Shown: positions 43,799-51,940 of the stretch, in pieces
How the letters are laid out: every line of letters begins with the position of its first letter
Numbering within the stretch: position 1 is the stretch's first letter
NCBI RefSeq assembly: GCF_019802085.1
Contig: NZ_JAHVHV010000002.1
Coordinates: 496,001 to 560,000, forward strand
Source of the DNA: Ferrimonas balearica
Lineage (GTDB): Bacteria; Pseudomonadota; Gammaproteobacteria; Enterobacterales; Shewanellaceae
Reading direction: 5' to 3'
DNA length: 64,000 nt
The notes under the pieces: generated by a model
What the model was told of the DNA's origin: nothing
The model's input: the letters and a program-made list of their open reading frames with translations, nothing else
Database searches by the model: none
Translations under genes and position numbers: made by a program

Positions 43799-43971
43799 AA
43801 AAAGCCCCGACCTTTCGGTCAGGGCTTATCTCCATGGTGCCTCGTCCCGGCAATAGGAGGCAGGATGCCGAACATGACGCCGCGTGCGGCGGCCCGCAGG
43901 GTGGATGACAGGGATGGAATCCACAATCGAACCAGGGGCAAGCCGTTGGTACAACGGCTTAGCCAAATACC
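43799..43971 (-). repeat. tRNA-Phe 3'-end repeat unit, body type A, with terminator hairpin
   Basis: Hairpin 43799-43827, tRNA 3' end from 43835, type A body whose 9-bp stem reads AAGCCGTTG/CAACGGCTT (43940-43960). Compared with unit 3 one base pair is exchanged on both sides. Confidence 0.85.
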
Positions 43972-44081
43972 AAAAAGCCCCGAACCGGAGTTCAGGGCTT
44001 ATCTCTATGGTGCCTCGTCCTGCGGTCGAGCCAGGGACACGCGTCGATCTCGAATAGGCCAATCCGCTGCGGATTGATACA
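43972..44081 (-). repeat. tRNA-Phe 3'-end repeat unit, body type B, with terminator hairpin
   Basis: Hairpin 43972-44000, then 44008-44081 resembling the 3' half of tRNA-Phe (variable loop, mutated T-arm CCTGG/GCAGG, acceptor and CCA) fused to a CAATCCG-CAG-CGGATTG stem. Confidence 0.85.
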
Positions 44082-44190
44082 AAAAAGCCCCGAACCGAAG
44101 TTCAGGGCTTTTTAGATGGTGCCTCGTCCTGTGGTCGAGCCAGGGACACGAGCCGATCTTGAATAGGCCAATCCGCTGCGGCTTGAAACC
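44082..44190 (-). repeat. tRNA-Phe 3'-end repeat unit, body type B, with terminator hairpin
   Basis: Hairpin 44082-44112, then 44117-44190 of type B, 74 nt long, almost tRNA length. The T-loop reads CTCGACC, lacking the invariant T54, and the D-arm is absent, so it cannot be a working tRNA. Confidence 0.85.
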
Positions 44191-44220
44191 AAAAAGCCCC
44201 GAACCGAAGTTCAGGGCTTA
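44191..44220 (-). terminator. Terminator-like hairpin after the tRNA-Phe-Asn-Phe cluster
   Basis: Stem AAGCCCCGAAC / GTTCAGGGCTT with CGAA loop; on the minus strand RNA the one C/A position becomes a G-U pair. A U-run follows. It lies 6 bp beyond the CCA of the last intact tRNA. Confidence 0.85.
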
Positions 44221-44226
44221 TCTCTA

Positions 44227-44302
44227 TGGTGCCTCGTCCCGGAGTCGAACCAGGGACACGCGGATTTTCAATCCGCTGCTCTACCAACTGAGCTAACGAG
44301 GC
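44227..44302 (-). tRNA. tRNA-Phe (GAA)
   Basis: A 76-nt cloverleaf with encoded CCA, identical to the other copies. It is the third gene of the cluster Phe-Asn-Phe as transcribed leftward. Confidence 0.98.
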
Positions 44303-44308
44303 CGAAAG

Positions 44309-44384
44309 TGGCTCCCCCTGCTGGACTTGAACCAGCGACATACGGATTAACAGTCCGCCGTTCTACCGACTGAACTAAGGGGGA
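44309..44384 (-). tRNA. tRNA-Asn (GTT)
   Basis: A 76-nt cloverleaf with encoded CCA: acceptor TCCCCCT/AGGGGGA, anticodon loop CTGTTAA with GTT, T-arm with GTTCAAG loop. It is separated from the flanking tRNA-Phe genes by 5-6 bp. Confidence 0.98.
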
Positions 44385-44389
44385 ATAGA

Positions 44390-44465
44390 TGGTGCCTCGT
44401 CCCGGAGTCGAACCAGGGACACGCGGATTTTCAATCCGCTGCTCTACCAACTGAGCTAACGAGGC
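44390..44465 (-). tRNA. tRNA-Phe (GAA)
   Basis: The first gene of the leftward tRNA operon, 76 nt with CCA, identical to the other two copies; it lies 11 bp downstream of the promoter -10. Confidence 0.98.
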
Positions 44466-44476
44466 GACGGGGCGCT

Positions 44477-44505
44477 ATTAAACGGATTTTGCCTGGGCAA
44501 GTCAA
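44477..44505 (-). promoter_or_regulatory. tRNA operon promoter, right copy
   Basis: Minus strand TTGACT (44505-44500), 17-bp spacer, TTTAAT (44482-44477), followed by a GC-rich discriminator (AGCGCCCCG), typical of stringently controlled stable-RNA promoters. Confidence 0.8.
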
Positions 44506-44680
44506 CTCGATTTTTGCCGTTTGCCTGAAAGATGTGCAGGGGCACAAAAGCTGTGCGCAAATGGCTGCATTGCTGAACAGCACTCGGCCCCGGCTACCTT
44601 CGCCGCTCTGACCACACCAGACCAAGAAAAGGGTAGCGGATTGCCGTATGTTAGTGGGCAAAGAGAAGGGAGAGCTAAAT

Positions 44681-45280
44681 ATGACACGGTGGTTATCCGG
44701 CCTGCTGCTCGGGCTGCTGCTCGGTGGCTGCGGCGGACCGGCCCTGATGCCCCTGCCCAGCGACGGGGTGATCCTGGCCTTTGGTGACAGCCTTACCCAG
44801 GGGGTCGGGGCCGGCGAAGGCCAGGCCTACCCGGAAGTGTTGGCTGGTCTCAGTGGCCTGACGGTGATCAATGCCGGCGTGTCCGGCGAGCAGACGGCCC
44901 AGGGAAGGGAGCGCCTGCCCCGTGAGCTGCTTGAGGCCTCGCCGGAGCTGATGCTGTTGCTTCTGGGGGGCAACGACATCCTGCGCAATCGCGCGCCGGC
45001 GCAGATCAAGGCCAATCTGGCGGCAATGATTGAGCAAGCCCATGGGCTGGGGGTGGAGGTGGTGCTGATCGCTGTGCCGGAGAAGAAGCTGTTCTCCGAT
45101 GCGGCACCGCTGTACCGGGAGTTGGCCGAGGAGTACAGCCTGCTGCTGGTAGACGACCTGCTGGCCTCGCTTTTGCGCACCCCCGCCTACAAGTCAGATC
45201 CTATCCATCTGAACGCCGAAGGCTACCGGGTGATGGCGGCGGAGCTGGATGCCCTGCTTCGCGATGCGGGGGCCTACTGA
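44681..45280 (+). CDS. GDSL-type esterase lipoprotein (TesA-like)
   Basis: A 199-residue protein. Start at the ATG at 44681 with GGGAGA upstream; the open frame extends 11 codons further but those lack signal features. Lipobox LLGGC (Cys16). SGNH blocks: FGDSLTQG (nucleophile Ser), NAGVSGEQT (Gly), GGNDIL (Asn) and DPIHLNAEGY (Asp/His pair). It hydrolyses acyl esters or thioesters like TesA/arylesterases but is membrane-anchored. The stop overlaps the next ATG by one base, so the two lipoproteins are translationally coupled. Confidence 0.9.
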   Translation: MTRWLSGLLLGLLLGGCGGPALMPLPSDGVILAFGDSLTQGVGAGEGQAYPEVLAGLSGLTVINAGVSGEQTAQGRERLPRELLEASPELMLLLLGGNDILRNRAPAQIKANLAAMIEQAHGLGVEVVLIAVPEKKLFSDAAPLYRELAEEYSLLLVDDLLASLLRTPAYKSDPIHLNAEGYRVMAAELDALLRDAGAY

Positions 45281-45960
45281 TGCGAATGTTGCCCGCCTTG
45301 TTTCTGCTTTGCCTGGCAGGATGCGTTAGCAATCCAGAGCCGGCGACGCTGCGCCTGGAGGGCGACACCCTCTATTTTCATGGCGCTACAGAAGTGGACA
45401 GTGTAAACCGGGCGATGATGCTGGCTGAGCGCAGCGAAGTGTCCATCTCTCGGATGGTGATTACCAGCGGCGGCGGTGACGTGGAGGCGGCCATGGTGAT
45501 GGCCCACTGGGTGCGGGATCTCGAACTGGAGTTGGTGGTGGAGTCGCTGTGCGCTTCCTCTTGCGCCAACTATCTAGTACCAGCAGCCAGCCGGGTGTGG
45601 GTGAGTTCTGGGGCGGTGCTCGGTTGGCACGGCAGTGCGACCCTGCCTCAACCAGAGCTTTGGGATTACCCCAGGGCGAAGGAGCTCAAGGCCAAAGAGC
45701 AAGCGCTGTTCGACCGGCTGGGGCTGGATCCACTGTTTGCCTACCTGGGCCACTTGGAGCCTTTTCGCTCCCAGCGCCAGCAAGCGATCTGGACCTACCT
45801 GCCACAGGATCTTAAGCGCATGGGGCTGGGCCATATCGAGTTTGCCGATGAGGTGCCGGTCCAGTCCGGTGGGGCGCCAGCCATCGGTGTGGATATCTTT
45901 GTCTTGGGCGAGGGGTTTTGGGCCAGTCCCATGGCTAGGCCCTTTCTCGCCATTGATTAA
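45280..45960 (+). CDS. ClpP/crotonase-fold lipoprotein, COG3904-like
   Basis: A 226-residue protein with lipobox LAGC (Cys15). The segment ITSGGGDVEAAMVMAHWV (about 61-78) and the CASSCANYL motif (91-99, candidate Ser93) followed by GWHGS (His117) match the serine-protease-like ClpP/SppA fold of predicted periplasmic COG3904 proteins. A conserved Asp of a triad cannot be placed by eye. It is the second gene of an operon with the GDSL esterase. Whether it is a protease or a degenerate relative is open. Confidence 0.7.
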   Translation: MRMLPALFLLCLAGCVSNPEPATLRLEGDTLYFHGATEVDSVNRAMMLAERSEVSISRMVITSGGGDVEAAMVMAHWVRDLELELVVESLCASSCANYLVPAASRVWVSSGAVLGWHGSATLPQPELWDYPRAKELKAKEQALFDRLGLDPLFAYLGHLEPFRSQRQQAIWTYLPQDLKRMGLGHIEFADEVPVQSGGAPAIGVDIFVLGEGFWASPMARPFLAID

Positions 45961-45964
45961 CGTC

Positions 45965-45990
45965 AACGCCCCGCACATTGGCGGGGCGTT
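45965..45990. terminator. Hairpin between convergent genes
   Basis: A 10-bp perfect stem AACGCCCCGC / GCGGGGCGTT with a 6-nt loop, 5 bp after the ClpP-like gene. There is no U-run in either direction, so termination is uncertain. Confidence 0.4.
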
Positions 45991-46005
45991 GGGCGCTAGA
46001 GAGGC

Positions 46006-46278
46006 TCACTCCTCCGGCGGCTTGTAACCTTCGATGTGGATCTCTTCGCCTTCGAAGAGGAACTTGACCATGTTCTCCTCCAGCATCTTGCGGTGCTCGG
46101 CGTTCATCATATTGAGCTTGTGCTCGTTGATCAGCATGGTCTGCTTCTTCTGCCACAGGCCAAAGGCTTCCTTGGAGATGTTGTCGAACACCCGCTTGCC
46201 CAGCTCGCCGGGGATCAGCTGAAACTCCAGGCCCTCGGCCTCTTTATTCAGGTATTGGCAGAATACGGTACGTGCCAT
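46006..46278 (-). CDS. yggX: Iron-trafficking/oxidative-protection protein YggX
   Basis: A 90-residue protein, the full family length: [39 protein letters not shown] (start), [23 protein letters not shown] (middle). Cys7 is the conserved residue. YggX protects iron-sulfur clusters from oxidative damage and is linked to iron(II) handling. It follows mutY by 57 bp on the same strand, as in many gammaproteobacteria, and is presumably co-transcribed with it. Confidence 0.95.
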   Translation of the reverse strand: MARTVFCQYLNKEAEGLEFQLIPGELGKRVFDNISKEAFGLWQKKQTMLINEHKLNMMNAEHRKMLEENMVKFLFEGEEIHIEGYKPPEE

Positions 46279-46335
46279 GGTTTGGGATCCTCACTTAGGT
46301 GGTAGCGCAGTTATACCAGATGTGGTGTTTGCCAT

Positions 46336-47400
46336 CTATGCAGGCGCAGTGTGGGTATTGCCCTCAAGCTCGGCCAGCAGCCGCTCTGTGGGGGCGGCCA
46401 GACCGATGCGGTTGTCTGCCCCGGGGGCGAACCATTGGCCTGGGTGCTCCGCCACCTGCCCGGGGCGCTGGGCCAGCTCAACCAGCACCGGCTGGATCTC
46501 CAGGTGGTAATGGCTGAAGGTGTGGCGAAAGGGCAGCAACATCTGGGGGGCCTGGGCCGCCTTCAGTGGCATCAGGGCCCCATCCAGCTCATCCTTGCCG
46601 TTGTACTGGGGTGGGCACCAGAGGCCGCCCCAAATTCCGGCGCCGGGGCGCTTCTCCAGGTAGATCTCCCCGCCGTGGCGCAGCAGCAGTAAAAAGCAGG
46701 CTTTAACCGGCTTCTCCTTTTTTGGCTTCTTGCCGGGGAAGTCGCTCTGCCGACCCAAAGCGAAGGCCCGGCAGTCGGCATTGACCGGACAGGCCGGGCA
46801 GTTGGGTTTAGTGCGACTGCAGTGACTGGCCCCCAGGTCCATCATCGCCTGGTTGTAGGGCTGAACGCCTTTGTCTGGGGTCAGGGCCCGGGTCAGAACC
46901 CATAATTGGGTTTCCACCGCCTTGCTGCCGGGCCAGCCCTCGATGGCGCCGTGGCGGGCCAGTACCCGTTTGACGTTGCCATCGAGAATGGGGTGGGGCT
47001 GGTCCAGGGAGAGGCTGAGGATGGCCCCGGCGGTGGAGCGACCAATACCCGGCAGTGCCATCACCTGGTCTATCTCGGTGGGGAAGCGGCCGCCATGCTC
47101 ATCGCGCACCACCCTGGCGGCCTTGAGGAGATTGCGGGCCCGAGCGTAGTAGCCCAGGCCGGTCCACAGGTGCATCACCTCGTCGTCCTCGGCGTTGGCC
47201 AGGTCGAGCAGGGTGGGGAAGCGCTCGGTAAACTTGAGGTAGTAGGGGATCACCGTAGCGACCTGGGTCTGCTGCAACATGATCTCCGACAGCCACACCC
47301 GGTAGGGAGTGCGGTCCTGCTGCCAGGGCAGATCCTTGCGGCCGTGTTGCTGATACCAGTTCAGCATCCGCTCGGCAAAGCTTCCGGTGTTCGCTTCCAT
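46336..47400 (-). CDS. mutY: A/G-specific adenine glycosylase MutY
   Basis: A 354-residue protein with the ATG at 47400. Catalytic Glu in [12 protein letters not shown] (about 33-44), helix-hairpin-helix [12 protein letters not shown] with Asp in [10 protein letters not shown], and the [4Fe-4S] motif C-x6-C-x2-C-x5-C in [17 protein letters not shown]. The C-terminal domain (about 230-350) is the NUDIX-like module that recognises 8-oxoguanine. It removes adenine mispaired with 8-oxoG. Divergent from trmB with an 80-bp gap. Confidence 0.96.
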   Translation of the reverse strand: MEANTGSFAERMLNWYQQHGRKDLPWQQDRTPYRVWLSEIMLQQTQVATVIPYYLKFTERFPTLLDLANAEDDEVMHLWTGLGYYARARNLLKAARVVRDEHGGRFPTEIDQVMALPGIGRSTAGAILSLSLDQPHPILDGNVKRVLARHGAIEGWPGSKAVETQLWVLTRALTPDKGVQPYNQAMMDLGASHCSRTKPNCPACPVNADCRAFALGRQSDFPGKKPKKEKPVKACFLLLLRHGGEIYLEKRPGAGIWGGLWCPPQYNGKDELDGALMPLKAAQAPQMLLPFRHTFSHYHLEIQPVLVELAQRPGQVAEHPGQWFAPGADNRIGLAAPTERLLAELEGNTHTAPA

Positions 47401-47480
47401 CGATGAGCAACCTAAAATACAATCACGCGTTTTTCGGGGCGCCCAGTGTAGCGCCCACCGCACAGAGCGAGAAGATCCAG

Positions 47481-48197
47481 ATGAGTGACGAGCAAAAGCC
47501 GAGCGAAACGGTGGAGGAGTTGCGTAAGCGCAAGATCCGCTCCTACGTCAAACGTGAAGGGCGCATGACCAAGGGCCAGGCCCGGGCCATGGAGGTGTTC
47601 TGGCCCACCATGGGACTGACCCATGAGGGCGGCATGGTGGACCTGGCCGAGGCCTTCGGTCGCGAGGCGCCCGTGGTGCTGGAGATCGGCTTTGGCATGG
47701 GCAAATCCCTGGTGGAGATGGCCAAGGCGGAACCGGAGAAGAACTTCATCGGCATCGAGGTGCACGGTCCGGGCGTGGGCGCCTGCCTGATGTACGCCGA
47801 GGAGCTGGGGGTGACCAACCTGCGGCTGTTCCAGCACGACGCGGTGGAGATCCTGGCCGACTGCATCCCCGACGCCAGCCTGGACCGGGTGCAGCTCTAC
47901 TTCCCGGACCCCTGGCACAAGAAGCGCCACCACAAGCGCCGTATCGTCAAGGAGGAGTTCATCGCCTCTGTGCGCCAGAAACTGAAAATCGGCGGCCTCT
48001 ACCATATGGCCACCGACTGGGAGCACTACGCCGAACATATGGTGGAGGAGATGAACGAAGCCCCGGGCTTCGAGAACACCGCCACCGAGGGCCACTTTGT
48101 GCCCCGCCCGGATTTCCGTCCCCTGACCAAGTTCGAGGCCCGCGGCCATCGACTGGGCCACGGGGTGTGGGACCTTATCTACCGTCGCATCGACTGA
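47481..48197 (+). CDS. trmB: tRNA (guanine-N7-)-methyltransferase TrmB
   Basis: A 238-residue protein starting at the ATG at 47481 ([22 protein letters not shown]). The upstream extension to 47403 overlaps the mutY start and lacks family similarity. SAM-binding [19 protein letters not shown], and the catalytic [13 protein letters not shown] block are present. It methylates G46 of tRNA. It is the first gene of a run with yggL and glsB. Confidence 0.95.
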   Translation: MSDEQKPSETVEELRKRKIRSYVKREGRMTKGQARAMEVFWPTMGLTHEGGMVDLAEAFGREAPVVLEIGFGMGKSLVEMAKAEPEKNFIGIEVHGPGVGACLMYAEELGVTNLRLFQHDAVEILADCIPDASLDRVQLYFPDPWHKKRHHKRRIVKEEFIASVRQKLKIGGLYHMATDWEHYAEHMVEEMNEAPGFENTATEGHFVPRPDFRPLTKFEARGHRLGHGVWDLIYRRID

Positions 48198-48220
48198 CTC
48201 TGCCAACTAAGGAGTGCCTG

Positions 48221-48559
48221 ATGGCCATTAAGCCTGACGCCAAACGCAACGCCCGTATTCGCAAAAAACTGCGCACCGACGAGTTCCAGGAACTGGGTTT
48301 CGAGGTCAGCTGGGTCTTCAACGCCGAGGTCAGCGAAGAGCAGATCGACGCCATCGTCGACCAATTTATCGACGAGGTGATCGAGCCCAATGGGCTGGGT
48401 TTCTCCGGCGAGGGCCACAAGGCCTGGGACGGTCTGATCTGCACTCAGAAGTTGGGCAAGTGCACCGAGGCGCACCGGGAGGCGGTCCAGGGGTTTTTCG
48501 CCAAGCAGCCGGTGTCGGATCTCAAGGTCACCGAACTGTTCGATCTCTGGTGGGGCTGA
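48221..48559 (+). CDS. yggL: YggL family protein (DUF469)
   Basis: A 112-residue protein starting at the ATG at 48221 behind AAGGAG. Family blocks: NARIRKKLRTDEFQELGFEVSW and NGLGFSGEGHKAWDGL. YggL-type proteins have been reported to associate with the large ribosomal subunit; the exact role is not settled. It lies 23 bp after trmB and 6 bp before glsB, in one transcriptional unit, the gene order seen in other gammaproteobacteria. Confidence 0.94.
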   Translation: MAIKPDAKRNARIRKKLRTDEFQELGFEVSWVFNAEVSEEQIDAIVDQFIDEVIEPNGLGFSGEGHKAWDGLICTQKLGKCTEAHREAVQGFFAKQPVSDLKVTELFDLWWG

Positions 48560-48565
48560 GCCTGA

Positions 48566-49483
48566 GTGTTGCCGGATAAGGCGCTGCTGGAGGCGGCCCT
48601 CGACGAGGTTCGTCCGCTGCTCGGCAGTGGCAAGGTGGCCGATTACATCCCCGCCCTGGCCCGGGTGCCCGGCAACAAGCTGGGCATCGCGGTGTGCAGT
48701 GCCGAAGGCGGGGTGATCAGCGCCGGTGATTGCCACGAACCCTTCTCCATTCAGAGCATCTCCAAGGTGTTTGCCCTGGTGCAGGCGATGATGCTCTACC
48801 CGGAGGAGGAGCTGTGGCAGCGGGTGGGCAAAGAGCCCTCGGGCAACCCTTTCAACTCCCTGGTGCAGCTGGAGTTTGAAAAGGGCGTGCCCCGCAACCC
48901 CTTTATCAACGCCGGTGCCCTGGTGATCACCGACATGCTGCAGAGCCGGCTGAGCGCGCCGCGCCAGCGGATGCTGGAGTTGGTGCGGGAGCTGTCCGGC
49001 AATGCCCATATCCTCTCCGACAAAGTGGTGGCAGCCTCCGAGTATCAACACTCGGCCCGCAATGCCGCCATCGCCTACCTGATGAAGGCCTTCGGCAACT
49101 TCCACAACGACGTGGACGAGGTGCTGAGAACCTACTTCGCCCACTGTGCGGTGCGCATGAGCTGCGCCGATCTGGCCAAGGCCGCCTTCTTCCTCAGCAA
49201 CCAGGGGGTCACCCTGGGGGGGCGACGACTGGTCTCCGAGCGCCAGACCCGCCAGATCAACGCCCTTTTGGCTACTTCCGGGCTCTACGACGGGGCCGGC
49301 GAGTTTGCCTACCGGGTGGGGATGCCGGGCAAGTCCGGCGTGGGGGGCGGGATCATCGCCGTGATCCCCGGTGAGATGAGCCTCTGCGTCTGGTCCCCGG
49401 AGCTGGATGCCAGCGGCAACTCCCTGGTGGGCACCGCCTTGCTCGAACACCTGGCCAAGCAGTTGGGACGCTCCATCTTTTAG
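48566..49483 (+). CDS. glsB: Glutaminase
   Basis: A 305-residue protein with a GTG start 6 bp after yggL. The serine-dependent glutaminase signature is complete: [10 protein letters not shown] with the catalytic Ser-x2-Lys (about 60-69), [25 protein letters not shown] and the [10 protein letters not shown] loop near residue 255. It hydrolyses glutamine to glutamate and ammonia in the cytoplasm. The last gene of the trmB-yggL-glsB unit, followed by a terminator. Confidence 0.96.
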   Translation: MLPDKALLEAALDEVRPLLGSGKVADYIPALARVPGNKLGIAVCSAEGGVISAGDCHEPFSIQSISKVFALVQAMMLYPEEELWQRVGKEPSGNPFNSLVQLEFEKGVPRNPFINAGALVITDMLQSRLSAPRQRMLELVRELSGNAHILSDKVVAASEYQHSARNAAIAYLMKAFGNFHNDVDEVLRTYFAHCAVRMSCADLAKAAFFLSNQGVTLGGRRLVSERQTRQINALLATSGLYDGAGEFAYRVGMPGKSGVGGGIIAVIPGEMSLCVWSPELDASGNSLVGTALLEHLAKQLGRSIF

Positions 49484-49495
49484 CGATTTTCACCA

Positions 49496-49530
49496 CCCCC
49501 TTGGTGGTTCTCACCAAGGGGGCGGCTTTT
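49496..49530 (+). terminator. Terminator after glsB
   Basis: An 11-bp stem CCCCCTTGGTG / CACCAAGGGGG followed by CGGCTTTTA, 12 bp after the glsB stop. Confidence 0.8.
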
Positions 49531-49649
49531 ACCCTTCGAAATTTTGTCCTTAAATATCAACGGCTAATGTTTGTTACTTGCGCTTTTTCCCTGCTGGCGC
49601 GATTCTGGCATAGCTGAGCCAGAGACTTAAACACAGCAAGGACATCGCC

Positions 49650-50462
49650 ATGTTTTCACGACTTCTACTCCTGTTCACCCTGATGCTGCCCGCCGGGGCC
49701 ATGGCCGTCGAGGTGGGGGACCACTTCAGCAACCAGTGCGACTTGAGCCTCAACTTCGACCTGTCGCTGACCCCGGAGCAGCTGGTGGTCAGCGATGGCG
49801 ACGAGGAGCTTTACCGGATCCGCGGCGACCGGCTCTGGGTGCGCGGTCAGGAAGTGGAGCTGGACAGCGAGCAGCGCCAGCTGGTGCGGGACTACCACGC
49901 CGAGATGGAGCGCCAGGTGCCTGAGGTGCTGGCGCTGGTGGACGACAGCCTGCTGCTGGCCGGCGAGGCCCTGGATGCGGTCTTTACTGAGCTGGCGGAG
50001 ATTGGGGTGGATCCCGGCCAGGGCAGCCGCATTATGGACACCATTCGCGACAAGGTGGCCCAGCGGATGCACGCCGATGACGGCACCTACCACCTGGGCG
50101 CCCAGTCGGTGGACAAGCTGGGCGAGGATCTCGACAGCGAGCTGGAGAGCCAGATCGAAGAGGTGGTGGCCCAGTCGGTGGGTTCACTGCTGATGGCCCT
50201 GGGGGATGCCATGGCCAACGGCACCGGCGAGGACTTCGAGCAGAAGATGGAGGCGTTCGGCAATCGCATGGAGCGCATGGGGGAGCAGCTTGAGACCCAG
50301 CTGGAGGCCAAGGCCAGCCTAATTGAGGAGCGGGCTGAATCCCTGTGCCAGGAGTGGATGGCACTGGACCAGCTGGAGCAGCAGATGCAGCGCAGCATTC
50401 CCCAGATGGCGGAGTTCGACCTGGTGGTCCAGGGCGACCCGGATCTGGCCTGGTTGCGCTGA
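49650..50462 (+). CDS. yggN: DUF2884 family periplasmic protein (YggN)
   Basis: A 270-residue protein with a signal peptide (MFSRLLLLFTLMLPAGAMA). Family features: SNQCDLSLNFDLSLTPEQLVVSDG at the mature N-terminus, a long helical mid-region, and a C-terminal Cys (SLCQEW) that can pair with the N-terminal Cys. The mid-region is rich in Glu and predicted helical or coiled coil (about 150-230). The function is unknown. It sits behind glsB with its own terminator downstream. Confidence 0.9.
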   Translation: MFSRLLLLFTLMLPAGAMAVEVGDHFSNQCDLSLNFDLSLTPEQLVVSDGDEELYRIRGDRLWVRGQEVELDSEQRQLVRDYHAEMERQVPEVLALVDDSLLLAGEALDAVFTELAEIGVDPGQGSRIMDTIRDKVAQRMHADDGTYHLGAQSVDKLGEDLDSELESQIEEVVAQSVGSLLMALGDAMANGTGEDFEQKMEAFGNRMERMGEQLETQLEAKASLIEERAESLCQEWMALDQLEQQMQRSIPQMAEFDLVVQGDPDLAWLR

Positions 50463-50484
50463 ATACGGGCTTAGGGGCTACAAT

Positions 50485-50515
50485 AGCGGCGATGGAGACA
50501 TCGCCGCTTTTTTTG
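50485..50515 (+). terminator. Terminator after yggN
   Basis: Stem AGCGGCGATG / CATCGCCGCT with GAGA loop and seven T's, 22 bp after the yggN stop. Confidence 0.92.
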
Positions 50516-50546
50516 TTGGTCGACAACCGGTTGTAAGGAGAGCCCA

Positions 50547-51488
50547 ATGCGTGAACTGCTGGAGCCCATAGTGATATTTACCCACGTGGTGCGCGCCCAG
50601 GGGTTTTCCGCCGCGGCCAGGAAGCTTGGGATCTCCAAGTCCAAGGTCAGCAGCCACGTCAGCCTGCTGGAGCAGCAGCTGGGGGTGCAGTTGGTGCAGC
50701 GCACCACAAGGTCGTTAAGCCTCACCGAGAGCGGCGAGCTGTTGTACGAACATGGCGAGGGTTTGCTCAAAGATCTGGAGCAGGCGGTGGCCGGAGTCCA
50801 GGCGCTGCAACAGGAGATCCGGGGCGTGCTTCGGGTGGGGATCACCCAGGCATTTGGCTCCATGCACCTGATGCCGCTGCTGCCGGCCTTTATGGCCCAG
50901 CATCCGGAGCTGGAGCTGGAGGTGAGCTTCCTCGATCACAAGGTGGACGTGGTGGCCGAGGGGCTGGATCTCCTGCTGACCATGTCTGAGCAGCTGCCCT
51001 TGGGCATGGTGGCCCGGCCGCTGATGAACTGCCGTTTCGTGCTGGTGGCCTCGCCGGACTACCTGGCCCGTAACGGGGTGCCCTATCACCCGGAGGCCCT
51101 CGCCGAGCACAACTGCCTGGTGTACAAGAGCGAATGGTATGAGCACGGGGTGTGGGAGTTTGCCAAGGGGGAGGAGACCTGTGAGATCCGGGTGCAGGGC
51201 AACTACCGGGTGGACGATGCCCCGGCGCTGAAGGACGCTGCCAAGCGCGGGCTGGGGGTGGTCTACCTGGCCAGCTACCTGCTGGAGGAGGAGCTGCAAA
51301 AGGGCGAACTTATCCTCCTGCTGCCGGATTGGCAGCTGACTCACCCCCTGGCCCTGCAGGCCGTCTACCCCAGGCGCAAGAACCTGGCCCCCAAGGTCAG
51401 GGCCTTTATCGACTTCGTCCGCAGCCACTTTTCCACCCCCGCCCCCTGGGACCTGGCCCTGGATCAGCTGGGTCATAATCGCGAGTGA
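50547..51488 (+). CDS. LysR-family transcriptional regulator
   Basis: A 313-residue protein. The winged helix covers residues about 1-62 (FTHVVRAQGFSAAARKLGISKSKVSSHVSLLEQQLG), followed by a linker and an effector domain (about 90-295). The recognition segment KSKVSSHV and RTTRSLSLTESG wing place it in the CrgA/AaeR-type group. No structural gene is divergent to it, so it may act elsewhere. The AAGGAG ribosome site is 8 bp upstream of the ATG. Composition drops sharply just after the stop. Confidence 0.9.
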   Translation: MRELLEPIVIFTHVVRAQGFSAAARKLGISKSKVSSHVSLLEQQLGVQLVQRTTRSLSLTESGELLYEHGEGLLKDLEQAVAGVQALQQEIRGVLRVGITQAFGSMHLMPLLPAFMAQHPELELEVSFLDHKVDVVAEGLDLLLTMSEQLPLGMVARPLMNCRFVLVASPDYLARNGVPYHPEALAEHNCLVYKSEWYEHGVWEFAKGEETCEIRVQGNYRVDDAPALKDAAKRGLGVVYLASYLLEEELQKGELILLLPDWQLTHPLALQAVYPRRKNLAPKVRAFIDFVRSHFSTPAPWDLALDQLGHNRE

Positions 51489-51740
51489 TAGAAATCATTG
51501 TTCTGGATAAAGAACAATGACTGTGCAAAAAATCGCACAATGGTCACAGTGGTATGATTTTAAAGTAATTATTTGTGCTTTTGGTCGCACGGTGGATAGC
51601 GCCAAATGTTATATGTGTGTTGCTTTGGGTTCTCTATGCCCTTGTCAGCAAGGGATTAATCCCTACAATGGCGCTCATCAAACGGCACTGGTTACCGTCA
51701 GGAATGACCCCTCCGGGCAGTACACGAAGTCAGGACGTTT

Positions 51741-51836
51741 GATCCTAGGCATTGCACCTCGCGCGGTGCCTATGACGGATTGTTAGGATCCATCATCTGG
51801 ACTTTTGTGCCCCGGTCGGATCCGGGGCGTTTTTTC
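51741..51836 (+). ncRNA. Candidate structured small RNA with terminator
   Basis: In the 530-bp gap between a LysR gene and a DUF885 gene (51489-52019) a long-range stem GATCCTA/TAGGATC (51741-51747 with 51784-51790) encloses a GCACC/GGTGC hairpin (51754-51758 with 51765-51769). A 7-bp rho-independent terminator stem, GCCCCGG/CCGGGGC (51809-51828) with seven following nucleotides ending in six T's, comes 18 bp later. An additional stem AGGGA-TTAA-TCCCT is at 51650-51663. The 5' end is not fixed. The 51489-51640 part is AT-rich with no clear gene. It could instead be a 3' untranslated tail of the LysR gene. Confidence 0.45.
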
Positions 51837-51940
51837 AAAAGCAAGGATCACCCTCCGTACCCTACGAAAAGCAGATAATAGCTTTGGAGTGGTAGCTGGC
51901 GATGGGCCGCGGCAAAACAAAAAATACGCCCAACAAAACA

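Noticed and set aside
44008..44190. Type B units as functional tRNAs
   Set aside because: No D-arm or proper anticodon arm, the T-loop lacks T54 and the T-stem is mispaired; only the 3' half is tRNA-like.
42321..44220. tRNA repeats as attachment sites of an integrative element or as an IS
   Set aside because: tRNA 3' ends are common att sites, but no integrase, phage or transposase gene is near, and each copy is tied to a terminator hairpin, which att duplication would not produce.
42321..44220. Repeats as a CRISPR array
   Set aside because: Units are 110-173 bp, of two types, with no constant short repeat/unique spacer pattern and no cas genes.
47403..47480. Upstream start for trmB
   Set aside because: The extension overlaps the divergent mutY start and has no similarity to the TrmB N-terminus; the ATG at 47481 fits the family.
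51517..51786. 89-codon open frame in the non-coding gap
   Set aside because: No ribosome site, no family similarity, and it overlaps the structured RNA candidate; probably not coding.
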